Part shown: piece by piece, positions 24,652 to 33,494 of the stretch
How the letters are laid out: each line of letters starts with the position of its first letter
Position numbering within the stretch: position 1 is the stretch's first letter
Assembly (NCBI GenBank): GCA_018062515.1
Contig: JAGOSC010000002.1
Location: 1 to 64,000, forward strand
Direction of reading: 5' to 3'
Origin: Candidatus Omnitrophota bacterium
GTDB taxonomy: Bacteria > Omnitrophota > Gorgyraeia > Zapsychrales > Zapsychraceae
Length of the DNA stretch: 64,000 nucleotides
Notes under the pieces: model-generated
The model's input: the letters and a program-made list of their open reading frames with translations, nothing else
What the model was told of the DNA's origin: nothing
Databases searched by the model: none
Program-made: the position numbers and the translations under genes

Positions 24652-25038
24652 ATGAAATTTCATCATATCGGAATTATTTGCAAAGATATTGATGCTGAGC
24701 TTAGGGCTTTAAGAAAAATTCATCTGGTGAATCATGAAAGCGCCGTAATCTATGATGAACTTCAAGATGCCAATCTCTGTATCATTAACGTCGACGATGG
24801 GACGAATTTGGAATTGATATCCGGCCCTAAGGTGAACGGGCTTCTCGATAAAGGAATCCGATACGCACATGTCTGTTACGAGGTTCATGATTTGAATCAA
24901 GCTATCGAAGAGTTAAGAACAAAGGGTGCGGTATTGGTCAGCGCCCCAAAACCAGCTAAATTATTTAATCTGCGTCGGGTAGCTTTTTTATATGTATCTT
25001 ATGGGTTAATCGAATTGATCGAGGAAAACAATGAATAA
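24652..25038 (+). CDS. VOC-family (glyoxalase/methylmalonyl-CoA epimerase-like) protein
   Basis: 128 aa, two beta-alpha-beta-beta-beta modules. The first begins KFHHIGIICKD and ends LELISGP; the second has YAHVCYEVHDL and ends GLIELIEENNE. The His and Glu at these places are the four usual metal ligands. It resembles methylmalonyl-CoA epimerase in length. It overlaps the FkbH-like gene by 8 bases, and with the ACP downstream it may act on an acyl thioester; that is inference. Confidence 0.8.
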   Translation: MKFHHIGIICKDIDAELRALRKIHLVNHESAVIYDELQDANLCIINVDDGTNLELISGPKVNGLLDKGIRYAHVCYEVHDLNQAIEELRTKGAVLVSAPKPAKLFNLRRVAFLYVSYGLIELIEENNE

Positions 25039-26683
25039 AATTGCGATTTTAAGCAATGTTAATATGGATCCGATTAAATCGCAGTGGGAAAAGGCAGGAC
25101 TAGGCGCTCCTTATTTGGCTCCCTTTGGACAATACATGCAGCAATTGATCGATGAAAAGTCAAATACTAATCATACGGATAATCATTATATTTGGTTACA
25201 TCTCGACGCTGAAGAATTTTTAAAAGATAATTATTATCAGCTTCCGGATGAGCAAAAAATAATTGACTCATTTGAAACGCTTTTGAGTGTTGCCGGTAAA
25301 TGGACGGAACAAAATCCAAATAAAATATTGATTATTTCATCGTTTGTTTTTCCTTCTCATGCGGTAATTAATTTCCTCGATTTTAATTCTACATATTCTT
25401 TTTCACGAATTGAGAATGAATTCACACGGCTTCTGCAGAATTTTGTTCTATCATGCGATAATGTTTTGCAGCTCGATTTTCATCGTATCGTCAAGCAATT
25501 TGGATTTGACGCTTTATCTGACGAGAAATATTGGTATTTAGGACGCATCAAATACACTGAACTCGGTTTCGCTGCCCTTTTCCAGGAATTTAACGCCCTG
25601 ATCAGGGCTCATGAAGGAAAATCGTGCAAGCTATTAGTCTGTGATTTGGATAACGTGTTGTGGGGAGGAATCGTCGGAGAGGAAGGACCGACAGGCATCA
25701 TTTTATCTGAAGAGGGTGTAGGAAAGGTTTTTCGCGATTTTCAAAAAACCCTAAAAGCTTTAAAAAAACAAGGTGTATTATTGGCCATCAATTCTAAAAA
25801 TAATGAAAATGATGTTAAAGAAGTTTTTGAAAAAAATTCAATGATGATATTAACTTGGGATGATTTTATCGTGACTAAAGTCAACTGGAACAGTAAGTCC
25901 GATAATTTATTTCGCACAGCGTCTGACTTAAATATAGGTCTGGATTCAATGGTCATGATCGACGATTCAGCTCAAGAAAGGCATATGATTCGAAAAGCCT
26001 TGCCGCAGGTCATCGTTCCCGAATTTCCGCAAAATATCGCGCTATTAAAAAAATGGCTGATTCGTGATGTTGTTTATCCGTATTTTGGGAAAACAAAATT
26101 GACGGTTGAGGACAAAAATAAAGAACAGCAGTATAAAAGTAAAATCAAGAGGGATTCTTTGTCCAAAAAATTGGATATCGGGGAATATATAAAGTCTTTG
26201 AATATTCAGTTGGATATTTTGAAAAATTCGGATAATGATTTAGAGCGGATCGCGCAATTAACTCAAAAAACGAATCAGTTTAACTTGACCACAAAGCGTT
26301 ATCAGGCTCATGAAATAAAGGCTCTCATCACAAACGGCGAGGCAGGCATTTACGGCCTTCGTTATCGGGATCAATTCGGAGATGAAGGTGTCGTTGGAGC
26401 GGCCATTGTAAGATATGCGGCTGACATCGCTGCAGTAGATACTTTTTTATTGAGTTGCCGGATTTTAGGACGAGATGTTGAGTTTCAATTTATGCAAATG
26501 ATGTTAACGGATTTGGCTCAGAACGGAATTAGTGAACTGCTTGCGGAATTTATTCCGACAACTAAGAATAATTTGGCCGAGAAATTTTTTGTTCAATGCG
26601 GATTTGATGAAATAGAATCTAAGCGTTACAAAGCACAGATCACAAGATTAATTCGTAAGATGAACGCAGCAACTATTAAATAA
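25031..26683 (+). CDS. FkbH-like HAD-IIIC phosphatase/acyltransferase
   Basis: 550 aa. An N-terminal SGNH-like region (to about 190), then the HAD domain with CDLDNVLWGGIVGEEG (nucleophile D205, acid D207), INSKNNEND, and MIDDSAQERHMIRKALP, then a C-terminal GNAT-like domain from about 400. FkbH proteins load a glyceryl unit from 1,3-bisphosphoglycerate onto an ACP, and an ACP gene follows with a one-base overlap. Normally the HAD motif has Thr after DN; here it is Val. In this setting it would supply an ACP-bound hydroxyacyl group for the amino sugar. Confidence 0.88.
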   Translation: MNKIAILSNVNMDPIKSQWEKAGLGAPYLAPFGQYMQQLIDEKSNTNHTDNHYIWLHLDAEEFLKDNYYQLPDEQKIIDSFETLLSVAGKWTEQNPNKILIISSFVFPSHAVINFLDFNSTYSFSRIENEFTRLLQNFVLSCDNVLQLDFHRIVKQFGFDALSDEKYWYLGRIKYTELGFAALFQEFNALIRAHEGKSCKLLVCDLDNVLWGGIVGEEGPTGIILSEEGVGKVFRDFQKTLKALKKQGVLLAINSKNNENDVKEVFEKNSMMILTWDDFIVTKVNWNSKSDNLFRTASDLNIGLDSMVMIDDSAQERHMIRKALPQVIVPEFPQNIALLKKWLIRDVVYPYFGKTKLTVEDKNKEQQYKSKIKRDSLSKKLDIGEYIKSLNIQLDILKNSDNDLERIAQLTQKTNQFNLTTKRYQAHEIKALITNGEAGIYGLRYRDQFGDEGVVGAAIVRYAADIAAVDTFLLSCRILGRDVEFQFMQMMLTDLAQNGISELLAEFIPTTKNNLAEKFFVQCGFDEIESKRYKAQITRLIRKMNAATIK

Positions 26684-26925
26684 TGGACAGAAAAAACATT
26701 ACAGAAAAAACGATTGAACTTGTGTCTTTAATATTTAAAGAAGATAAGGCCGCGCTTAATTTGGAAACGGAGTTAAGTCATATTAAAAATTTTGATTCTT
26801 TGGAACAATTAAATTTGTTTTTGAAAATCGAACAAGAATTTAAAACCAATTTCGATATGCAGGAACTTGTGCGTATGAAAAAAATTAAAGACATCGTCGA
26901 CGGTATAGCGGTACGGAAATTATGA
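26683..26925 (+). CDS. Acyl carrier protein
   Basis: 80 aa, acidic and helical. FDSLEQLNLFLKIEQEF contains the DSL motif with Ser39 as the 4'-phosphopantetheine attachment site. Start overlaps the FkbH-like stop by one base and the stop overlaps the GNAT gene by 4. The dedicated position between FkbH-like and GNAT genes says it carries the acyl group between them rather than serving fatty-acid synthesis. Confidence 0.88.
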   Translation: MDRKNITEKTIELVSLIFKEDKAALNLETELSHIKNFDSLEQLNLFLKIEQEFKTNFDMQELVRMKKIKDIVDGIAVRKL

Positions 26926-27470
26926 TTTTTAAAGAAGTTATCCAGGGGAAGAATATTCGTTTGCGTTCCGCTGAGGAAAAAGACGCTGCGTTTATCGTCG
27001 AATTACGGCTGAACCCGCGGATTCGAGGGTTTATAGGGAAAACAGACCCGTCGGTCGAAAAGCAGGAACAATGGATTGAAGAAAAACGCGCGTTATCCAA
27101 TGATTATCATATGATTATTGAGAGCCTCGACGGAACATCACAAGGGACCATTGCGGTTTATGATATTGATTTTGTTCACAAACGGGCGGAATGGGGACGA
27201 TGGGTCATTCAGGAAAATGCCGGTTTTTTTATCGCATTTGAATCAGCGGTTTTAATGTATCATTTTGCGTTTAATACATTAAACTTGAAGGAATTGTATT
27301 TCGGCGTTCAAAATCAAAATACAAAGGTAATTAATTTTCATAAAGAATTTGGTTCAAAAATTACCAAACAAGATCATAAAGAAATATGGTTTACGTTTGA
27401 TCAAACTTGTCTGGATCAAGTTTTAAGAAAATATAGGCCTTTTCATTCCCTACCGATAAAGGAAAATTAG
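26922..27470 (+). CDS. GNAT-family N-acyltransferase
   Basis: 182 aa of the RimJ/RimL type. IRLRSAEEKDAAFIVELR at the start, the central strand with GTIAVYDIDFVHKRAEWGRWV, and LYFGVQNQNTKVINFHKEFGS, the usual C-terminal acyl-CoA-binding helix region. It resembles the amino-sugar N-acetyltransferases of flagellar and O-antigen pathways (PseH-like). Placed next to an ACP, it is the likely enzyme moving an acyl group to the sugar amine; the donor (ACP or CoA) is unproven. Confidence 0.82.
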   Translation: MIFKEVIQGKNIRLRSAEEKDAAFIVELRLNPRIRGFIGKTDPSVEKQEQWIEEKRALSNDYHMIIESLDGTSQGTIAVYDIDFVHKRAEWGRWVIQENAGFFIAFESAVLMYHFAFNTLNLKELYFGVQNQNTKVINFHKEFGSKITKQDHKEIWFTFDQTCLDQVLRKYRPFHSLPIKEN

Positions 27471-27471
27471 C

Positions 27472-28395
27472 ATGAGTACGAATTACGATATCACGATCAT
27501 CATTCCTTGTTTTAATGAAGAAAATAATATCGAAGCGTTAACCGCTGAATTAAATCGCAGTTTATCGATGATGAATAACGTGAAATGTGAAGTTATTTTT
27601 GTAGATGACGGTTCCGTCGACGGGACTTTTGAAAGGCTCAAACAGGCTCAACATAAAGGATATTCCTCTAAAATCATTCGTTTTTCCAGAAATTTCGGGT
27701 CACACGCCGCCATGTCTGCGGGAATACACGCTTCACAAGGCCTTTACACAACTCATTTAGCGGCCGATTTACAATATTCTCCCGACGTCATCAGCCGTTT
27801 GTACCAAAAATGTTTGGAAGGTTATGACCTGGTCCGTTTAGAACGGGAATCTTCCGGGGATCCTTTTTTAAAAAGAATGGGTTCAAAAATGTATGCCGCT
27901 TTAATACGAACGTATGTTTGCCCGAATTATCCGCCGAACGGTTTTGATGTCATTATGTTCCATGAAAAAGTTCGTAATCAGATTAAGAACCACGTTGAAG
28001 CAAATACGTCCATATTAATTCGATTAATATCGATGGGTTTTAAACAAACCGGTATTTTCGGCGTTAAAGTGAAGCGAGAAAGAGGAAAATCGAAATGGAC
28101 ATGGCAGAAAAATATTAAGCTTCTCATTGATTCATTTGTATCGTTTTCTTATATTCCTATACGTTGCATTAGTTTGGCGGGATTAGTTTTTTTAGTTTTT
28201 GGAATTTTGTATCTCATTAAAGTTTTGTTCGTCGGAGAAACATCTGTTCAACAAATTATTTTGGTTGTTTTATTAATGGGATTTGGCGTGACTAACATGG
28301 CGCTGGGAATTTTAGGTGAATATGTATGGAGAACATTCGACGCTGTTAGCCCTAACAAAGCATTTGTTATCGATTCAACGATTGAATTGAGTTAA
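27472..28395 (+). CDS. GT2 polyprenyl-phosphate glycosyltransferase (GtrB/ArnC-like)
   Basis: 307 aa. GT-A domain with IIPCFNEENNIEAL, FVDDGSVDGTFE and HLAADLQ (acidic metal-binding motifs), then two C-terminal membrane helices (about 228-250 and 260-283). Such enzymes put a sugar on undecaprenyl phosphate for later transfer outside the membrane. That fits a GT-C enzyme acting on the other side, for example the divergent gene at 18562-20223. ATG just after GNAT stop. Confidence 0.9.
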   Translation: MSTNYDITIIIPCFNEENNIEALTAELNRSLSMMNNVKCEVIFVDDGSVDGTFERLKQAQHKGYSSKIIRFSRNFGSHAAMSAGIHASQGLYTTHLAADLQYSPDVISRLYQKCLEGYDLVRLERESSGDPFLKRMGSKMYAALIRTYVCPNYPPNGFDVIMFHEKVRNQIKNHVEANTSILIRLISMGFKQTGIFGVKVKRERGKSKWTWQKNIKLLIDSFVSFSYIPIRCISLAGLVFLVFGILYLIKVLFVGETSVQQIILVVLLMGFGVTNMALGILGEYVWRTFDAVSPNKAFVIDSTIELS

Positions 28396-28397
28396 AA

Positions 28398-29126
28398 ATG
28401 GATTTTAAAAAAGAAAAAAAAATATTAGAGCAAATTGCGAATAAGTATCACGATGACAATCCAGGTCGGGCGATTAATCGGAAAATCATGATGATGGTGG
28501 TGAGGCAGGTGATGCCGTGGATTAACGGCCCCGACGTATTGGAAATGGGTTTTGGTGAAGATGCTTGGACCGCGAACATTATTAAAAAGTTCGGAAAATC
28601 CAGCATCGTCGATGCGTCGGAAATCTTGTTGAAACAAGCCCGGGGAAAATATGGGAAGAAAATCATCGCTTTTCATAATTTGTTCGAAGAGTTTGAACCG
28701 CCGGTCAAATATGATTCTATTATTGCTTCTTTTATTTTGGAGCATGTGGAAAATCCCATCGAGATTTTAAAAAAAGCTAAGTCTTGGCTTAAACCGAAAG
28801 GCCAAATCATTGTGATTGTCCCTAACGCTAATTCTTTTCATCGCCGGGTGGCTGTTGAGATGAAACTCCACAAGAAAGTTAATGATATCGGTAGGACAGA
28901 TAAGCAGATAGGCCACCGTCGAGTTTATACCGTTGTCGCGATGAAAAAAGATATCACCTCGGCGGGATTGAAAATTAAGGGGAAAAAAGGCCTTTTTCTA
29001 AAATTTTTGCCGCAGGATATGATGACTGGTTTTAGCGATGATTTGTTGATGGGATTTATGAAATTGGGTGAAAACATTCCGATGGAAGACTGTGCGACAA
29101 TAGCGTTTGATTGCCGCATAAAATAA
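28398..29126 (+). CDS. Class I SAM-dependent methyltransferase
   Basis: 242 aa. Motif I is VLEMGFGEDAWTANI (residues 46-60), then SIVDASEILL, SIIASFILEHVENP and GQIIVIVPN. The C-terminal half with RRVYTVVAMKKDI matches methyltransferase_11/23 proteins of polysaccharide clusters. It starts 2 bases after the GT2 gene and is the last gene of the tight operon. It probably methylates the sugar or its acyl group. Confidence 0.87.
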   Translation: MDFKKEKKILEQIANKYHDDNPGRAINRKIMMMVVRQVMPWINGPDVLEMGFGEDAWTANIIKKFGKSSIVDASEILLKQARGKYGKKIIAFHNLFEEFEPPVKYDSIIASFILEHVENPIEILKKAKSWLKPKGQIIVIVPNANSFHRRVAVEMKLHKKVNDIGRTDKQIGHRRVYTVVAMKKDITSAGLKIKGKKGLFLKFLPQDMMTGFSDDLLMGFMKLGENIPMEDCATIAFDCRIK

Positions 29127-29159
29127 TATTTAATTAATCAGCTAAAGATAAGGAACCGC

Positions 29160-29483
29160 ATGGCTACTATTGAAGATTTTCTTAAATTGGAATTTAAAGT
29201 GGCTCAAATTAAAGAAGCCAAAAACCATCCCAATGCGGATCGGCTTTTTGTGTTAAAAATTGATTTGGGTGGCGGTGATGAACGTCAGCTTGTCGCTGGT
29301 ATACGTTCCACTTATACGGCCGAACAATTAGTCGGCAAAAGAATCGTTGTCATTGCCAACCTCGAACCCGCTGTTTTGCGCGGTGAGGAATCACAAGGCA
29401 TGCTTTTAGCCGCTTCCGATGAAAATGGGCCGGTGATAATCAGTCCGGAAAAAGACGTGGCCTTAGGCAGTCGCGTGAAATAG
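29160..29483 (+). CDS. tRNA-binding domain protein (MetRS beta-subunit / Trbp111 type)
   Basis: 107 aa consisting of one OB-fold EMAPII-type tRNA-binding domain: LEFKVAQIKEAKNHPNADRL, QLVAGIRSTYTAEQLVGKRI and NLEPAVLRGEESQGMLLAA are the conserved segments. Similar proteins work as dimers, either free or as the C-terminal part of MetRS. The MetRS gene is not in the window. Ribosome site AAGGAACC before the ATG. Confidence 0.92.
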   Translation: MATIEDFLKLEFKVAQIKEAKNHPNADRLFVLKIDLGGGDERQLVAGIRSTYTAEQLVGKRIVVIANLEPAVLRGEESQGMLLAASDENGPVIISPEKDVALGSRVK

Positions 29484-29500
29484 TCCTGTCTGATCCTTTC

Positions 29501-29529
29501 TTGACAATTTCCTTCAATAACCGTACAAT
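29501..29529 (+). promoter_or_regulatory. pabBC promoter giving a nearly leaderless mRNA
   Basis: TTGACA (29501-29506), a 17-bp spacer and TACAAT (29524-29529). The expected start near 29536 is only about 3 nt before the ATG at 29539, and no ribosome site exists. The -10 lies between CGTAC and GTACG half-sites. Confidence 0.75.
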
Positions 29530-29538
29530 GTCGGTACG

Positions 29539-30942
29539 ATGAAGGATTACCTTAAAGAAACAATTGAATTAACCCGCGATCCACTGCTTCTTCTCAAGGC
29601 TTTTGAAGATCAGCCCTACCGCTTTCTTCTGGATAGCAGTTTGCCTGACCCCCATCGAGGCCGCTATTCTTTTTTCGGATTTGACCCGTTTAAGGTGTAT
29701 CAACATAAAAACCGTTCTCATTTTGATCAATTAAAAAAAGAATATTCGATGTACTGCTTTGATCAATCTTCCGACGATATTTTACCGTCGGGAATTGTTG
29801 GTTTTATCGGCTATGATCACGGCTTACATCAAGAAAATATTCCGCTCAAATCCATCGATGATTTTAATCTTCCCGATTGTTTATTTGGCTTTTATGACTG
29901 CATCATCACGGTTGATCACGTATTTAAGAAAATGCACATTACCTCGACGGGTTACCCAGAACAGGAGCCCGCAAAACGGTTAAAAAGGGCTCAAGATCGG
30001 ATTCACTTTGTTAAAGACCGGCTGAATCGATTTAAGAAAATTAATGTTGCCGGGCTTACTTCAGATCTCGTTCATACCGACACAGAAATGGAGTTAGATT
30101 GTAATTTTACAAAAGACCAGTATATCAACGCCGTCGAGAAAGCGCTGGGTTACATCGCCAAAGGGGATATTTATCAAGTAAATTTATCCCAACGGTTTAA
30201 TGTTTTGAAAGAACCAAATGCTGATCCGTTGTTATTATATCAATATCTGCGCCGCTATTCACCGTCGAGATTCGGTGTTTATTTTGATGGCGGCCCCTTC
30301 CAAGTGATCAGCAGTTCGCCCGAACGATATTTGCAATTAAGAGACAATGTACTACAAACTCAACCGATGAAAGGTACGCGCCCACGGGGAAAAACACCGC
30401 AGGAAGACGCGCGTTATCGTCAGGAGATTTTGTCGTCGGAAAAAGATAAGGCTGAGCTGTTGATGATCACGGATTTAGAGCGCAATGATTTAGGCCGCGT
30501 GTGTGAATATGGCTCAGTTAAGGTCAGGGATATGCGGACAATCGAAGAATATTCGACGGTATTTCAAACAACATCGACGGTGGAAGGCCAATTGCGAACA
30601 GATAAAGATATGTTTGATGTGTTATCAGCCTGTTTTCCCGGCGGATCGATCACCGGTTGTCCTAAAATTAAATCTATGAATATTATTGAAGAATTGGAAC
30701 CGACGAGACGTTCGATTTATACCGGAGCGTTCGGCTATATTGGGTTTAATCGGCAAATGGATTTTAATATTTTGATTCGCACCATCCTTTCTTATCAAGA
30801 TCGGTATTTTTTCCAGGTCGGAGGCGGAATTGTCGCCGAATCGGTTCCCGAGGACGAATACGAAGAAACATTAGTAAAAGCCAAGGCCATACAATCTTCC
30901 CTGAAGGCCCTAAATCTTACATCGAATTTTCAGAAGGTATAA
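29539..30942 (+). CDS. pabB: Aminodeoxychorismate synthase component I
   Basis: Converts chorismate plus ammonia to 4-amino-4-deoxychorismate for folate. 467 aa chorismate-binding enzyme. PMKGTRPRG carries Lys278, which marks PabB (TrpE has Ala there), and KAELLMITDLERNDLGRVC plus FPGGSITGCPK and YTGAFGYIG follow. N-terminal RYSFFGFDPF is the usual tryptophan-pocket region. A class IV lyase (pabC) starts 3 bases later. No glutaminase subunit (pabA) is adjacent. Confidence 0.92.
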   Translation: MKDYLKETIELTRDPLLLLKAFEDQPYRFLLDSSLPDPHRGRYSFFGFDPFKVYQHKNRSHFDQLKKEYSMYCFDQSSDDILPSGIVGFIGYDHGLHQENIPLKSIDDFNLPDCLFGFYDCIITVDHVFKKMHITSTGYPEQEPAKRLKRAQDRIHFVKDRLNRFKKINVAGLTSDLVHTDTEMELDCNFTKDQYINAVEKALGYIAKGDIYQVNLSQRFNVLKEPNADPLLLYQYLRRYSPSRFGVYFDGGPFQVISSSPERYLQLRDNVLQTQPMKGTRPRGKTPQEDARYRQEILSSEKDKAELLMITDLERNDLGRVCEYGSVKVRDMRTIEEYSTVFQTTSTVEGQLRTDKDMFDVLSACFPGGSITGCPKIKSMNIIEELEPTRRSIYTGAFGYIGFNRQMDFNILIRTILSYQDRYFFQVGGGIVAESVPEDEYEETLVKAKAIQSSLKALNLTSNFQKV

Positions 30943-30945
30943 TCC

Positions 30946-31752
30946 GTGAAAAGACCGATCATCAATTTTAATCAAGAGTGGACGGAGGCTTCTGACGATT
31001 TGCTTCATGCTTTGTCTCCCGGTGTGATTAGAGGACATGGCGTTTTTGAAACCATTCTGATCGATCATGGGCACGTTTGCCTTTGGCAGGAACATTTTGA
31101 TCGATTAAAACGAGGTTGTGGATTGTATAAAATCCAATTCACATTTTCGTCGATAAAGTTATTACAGCAGATTAAGAAAATCGTTCAGTTAAACCATCTT
31201 ATTCATGGGCGTGTAAGAATTTCTATCTATAAAGATCAAGGACAAATTTTTTTTAATATCGTCGGTGTACCACTGAATTCTAAAAAAGATTCGATCAAGG
31301 TTATGATTTCACCGATTAGAAGAAAAAAGAATGCATTCTCTCATGTTAAATCCATAACGTATGAACCGTATTTTGAAGCTAATAAAGAAGCAAAATCAAA
31401 AGGATATGATGAAGCAATTTTATTGAATCCGTCAGGATTTTTGGTTGAAGGATCGACGACGAATATTTTTATGGTGGAAAAAAATCTCCTACTTACGCCG
31501 TCGATAGACACAGGTTGTCTTAACGGTATTATTCGGCAAAAAGTCATAGGTTTGGCCCGGCAAGCGGGAATAAAGGTAAAGACGGGAAAATACAAATTGA
31601 ACCGTCTTGTTAAGGCCGATGAAGTTTTTCTCACCAATTCACTGATTGGACTAAAACCCGTGAGTTGTGTGAATCAGTTTCGCTTTTTGAAAAAGCCAAG
31701 ACCGGTTTTCGATTTACTTCTTGATCTATATAAAAAATCCCCGCAATACTGA
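30946..31752 (+). CDS. pabC: Class IV PLP enzyme, probable aminodeoxychorismate lyase
   Basis: 268 aa. GVFETILID near the start, the PLP Lys135 in HVKSITYEPYF, GYDEAILLNPSGFLVEGSTTNIFMV and LTNSLIGLKPV define class IV aminotransferases/lyases. Its position directly after pabB points to 4-amino-4-deoxychorismate lyase, giving p-aminobenzoate. A branched-chain or D-amino-acid aminotransferase cannot be fully excluded from sequence. GTG start. folC and purH at 46-49 kb are also in folate-linked metabolism. Confidence 0.85.
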   Translation: MKRPIINFNQEWTEASDDLLHALSPGVIRGHGVFETILIDHGHVCLWQEHFDRLKRGCGLYKIQFTFSSIKLLQQIKKIVQLNHLIHGRVRISIYKDQGQIFFNIVGVPLNSKKDSIKVMISPIRRKKNAFSHVKSITYEPYFEANKEAKSKGYDEAILLNPSGFLVEGSTTNIFMVEKNLLLTPSIDTGCLNGIIRQKVIGLARQAGIKVKTGKYKLNRLVKADEVFLTNSLIGLKPVSCVNQFRFLKKPRPVFDLLLDLYKKSPQY

Positions 31753-31770
31753 GAAATTTCCAGTTTATGA

Positions 31771-31798
31771 TTGCAGGTAAAAACTTCTCAACTATAAT
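31771..31798 (+). promoter_or_regulatory. Promoter of the coiled-coil protein gene (leaderless)
   Basis: TTGCAG (31771-31776), a 16-bp spacer and TATAAT (31793-31798). The ATG is at 31805, about where transcription should begin. Confidence 0.6.
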
Positions 31799-31804
31799 AA
31801 AAAC

Positions 31805-32782
31805 ATGACACAGGCAACCCACCGACCATTTATCATCTTAATTTTTTCTTTTCTGATTCTTTTAACTGCCTCTTCTTCGTTGAAAGCGGAAGAAGAGACG
31901 GATTCACTGTATCAACCGCGCACATCCCGTTACGATACGATGAAAAAACTCAAAGATGATATCGCTGTTTTGATCGCCGAGAATAAAAAATTAGAAGAAC
32001 GGTATTCACAATTAAAAGAAGAATGGCAATTGATTCAAGATCAGAGCCCTTCATCTCAAAAAGAAGTTATCCAAAATAACCCCGAATCGCTGTTTCCAAC
32101 AAAAATAAATGCTGGTCAGGAAAATTTTGATCCATATATCGACGACAAAAACTTGGATAGTCAAAAACGTTACTTGAGTGGTGAGTTGATGGATTACAGC
32201 GAACAATTGTCGTTATTGCAGTTACATTTAGCTGATTTACAATACCAGCGTCGGGAATTAGAGCTTGAATTAAAGTTAAACAAAGTTCAGAATCAGGATA
32301 AAGAACGAAAAGCTTTGGAATTGAAAGAAGCGGAGAATATTGCGCTTCAGCAAGCGCTGCAAAAAGAACGGCAATTATTAGAAGAAATTACTCGTCGAGA
32401 AGAGGAATTAAGAACCACTCCGGAACAGGTATCGGTTTTAGAAAAAGAAAATCAAGATCTCGAAGAAAAAGCGGTTTCTTTGGCAAAGAAAAAAGAATTT
32501 AAAGAAAAAGAGCTGTCGATTCTTAAAGACAAAAAAATGTTGAAGGAAAAATCTACCGCACAATCTCTATCTAAGGCGGAAAAAGAAAAATCTGATCTTA
32601 AAAATCAGGTGGAAGATTTGAAAAAACAGCATGATCAGCTATCCAATCAAATAACCACTTCCCTAGGCCGGCAAGACCGTAGAAATGAGCTGATTCAAGG
32701 AATCAAGAAATACGACCTGGAAAATCAAAAACTCCGTACCCAAATTGATGAAATGAGCTTAATGCTTAAACGTCAAGAATAA
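31805..32782 (+). CDS. Exported coiled-coil protein, unknown function
   Basis: 325 aa. A signal peptide (about residues 1-28, ending SSLKAEE) and then an almost entirely helical, highly charged region: residues 45-80 and 130-325 show heptad-like Glu/Lys/Leu/Gln patterns typical of long coiled coils. No catalytic motif. Lies alone between pabC and an Lrp-type regulator, behind its own promoter and followed by a terminator. Possibly an envelope-spanning or division-related coiled coil; no family is recognised. Confidence 0.7.
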   Translation: MTQATHRPFIILIFSFLILLTASSSLKAEEETDSLYQPRTSRYDTMKKLKDDIAVLIAENKKLEERYSQLKEEWQLIQDQSPSSQKEVIQNNPESLFPTKINAGQENFDPYIDDKNLDSQKRYLSGELMDYSEQLSLLQLHLADLQYQRRELELELKLNKVQNQDKERKALELKEAENIALQQALQKERQLLEEITRREEELRTTPEQVSVLEKENQDLEEKAVSLAKKKEFKEKELSILKDKKMLKEKSTAQSLSKAEKEKSDLKNQVEDLKKQHDQLSNQITTSLGRQDRRNELIQGIKKYDLENQKLRTQIDEMSLMLKRQE

Positions 32783-32830
32783 CCTTCCAAACCCGCCATT
32801 TATCCATCTTTTCAAGAAAATTTCTATTTT

Positions 32831-32856
32831 GCCGATATAACCATTGGCTTTTTTTT
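32831..32856 (+). terminator. Terminator after the coiled-coil gene
   Basis: GCCGAT (32831-32836)/ATTGGC (32843-32848), one G-T pair, followed by eight T. Confidence 0.6.
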
Positions 32857-32871
32857 GTTCCATGTTATAAT
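32844..32871 (+). promoter_or_regulatory. Probable promoter of the Lrp-type gene
   Basis: TTGGCT (32844-32849), a 16-bp spacer and TATAAT (32866-32871). The -35 overlaps the preceding terminator stem. The leader to 33000 is long (about 120 nt). Confidence 0.5.
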
Positions 32872-32999
32872 TGGCTATCGTATTTATAATAATATTACAA
32901 TTAAGTTACGGTACTCCTGTTTTATGGAAAAGGTAGGATTTAAAACGGGATTCATTCTCTCTTATGGGCGGGAGTGAGAAAAATAAATGGGAGTATAGT

Positions 33000-33485
33000 A
33001 TGGACGAGATATTGGAAATTTTATCAAATGATGCGCGGGTAAGCACCGCTGAAATTGCCAAGTTGACGGGAAAAACGGAAGACACGGTTAAGAAGGCGAT
33101 CAAGAAATATGAAGCGGATGGGACTATTGTCAAATATAAGACTGTTATTGATTATGATTTGGTCAGTGAAGGTAAGGAAAACGTACGCGCCTTGATTGAA
33201 GTCAGCGTTTCTCCGCAAAAAAATGTCGGTTTTGAAAATATCGCGGAAAGAATTTATAGTTTTCCGGAAGTAAAAAGCTGTTATCTTTTGTCGGGATCTT
33301 ACGACCTTTTGGTCGTCGTCGAAGGTGAAACGCTGCAAACGGTGTCTAATTTTGTCGCCTCCAAGCTTTCTTCTATGGAACAAGTGCGCGGCACAACGAC
33401 GCATTTTCTTCTAAAGAAGTACAAAGAAGACGGACACGTTCTTAAGAAAAACTCTGAAGGTAAACGATTAAACATTTCATATTAA
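33000..33485 (+). CDS. Lrp/AsnC-family transcriptional regulator
   Basis: 161 aa. An N-terminal winged helix-turn-helix (about 1-60; VSTAEIAKLTGKTEDTVKKA) and a C-terminal RAM/effector domain of alternating strands and helices (about 65-145; SCYLLSGSYDLLVVVEG contains the characteristic GxYD turn). I start at the ATG at 33000 with GGGAG six bases before it; the ATG at 32964 is an alternative adding 12 residues. An aminotransferase follows 9 bases later, suggesting control of that gene by an amino acid. Confidence 0.9.
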   Translation: MDEILEILSNDARVSTAEIAKLTGKTEDTVKKAIKKYEADGTIVKYKTVIDYDLVSEGKENVRALIEVSVSPQKNVGFENIAERIYSFPEVKSCYLLSGSYDLLVVVEGETLQTVSNFVASKLSSMEQVRGTTTHFLLKKYKEDGHVLKKNSEGKRLNISY

Positions 33486-33494
33486 CGGAAATCT

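Noticed and set aside
32924..32977. 17-codon ORF before the Lrp-type gene
   Set aside because: Too short, without a clear ribosome site, and overlaps the alternative start of the regulator; could be chance.
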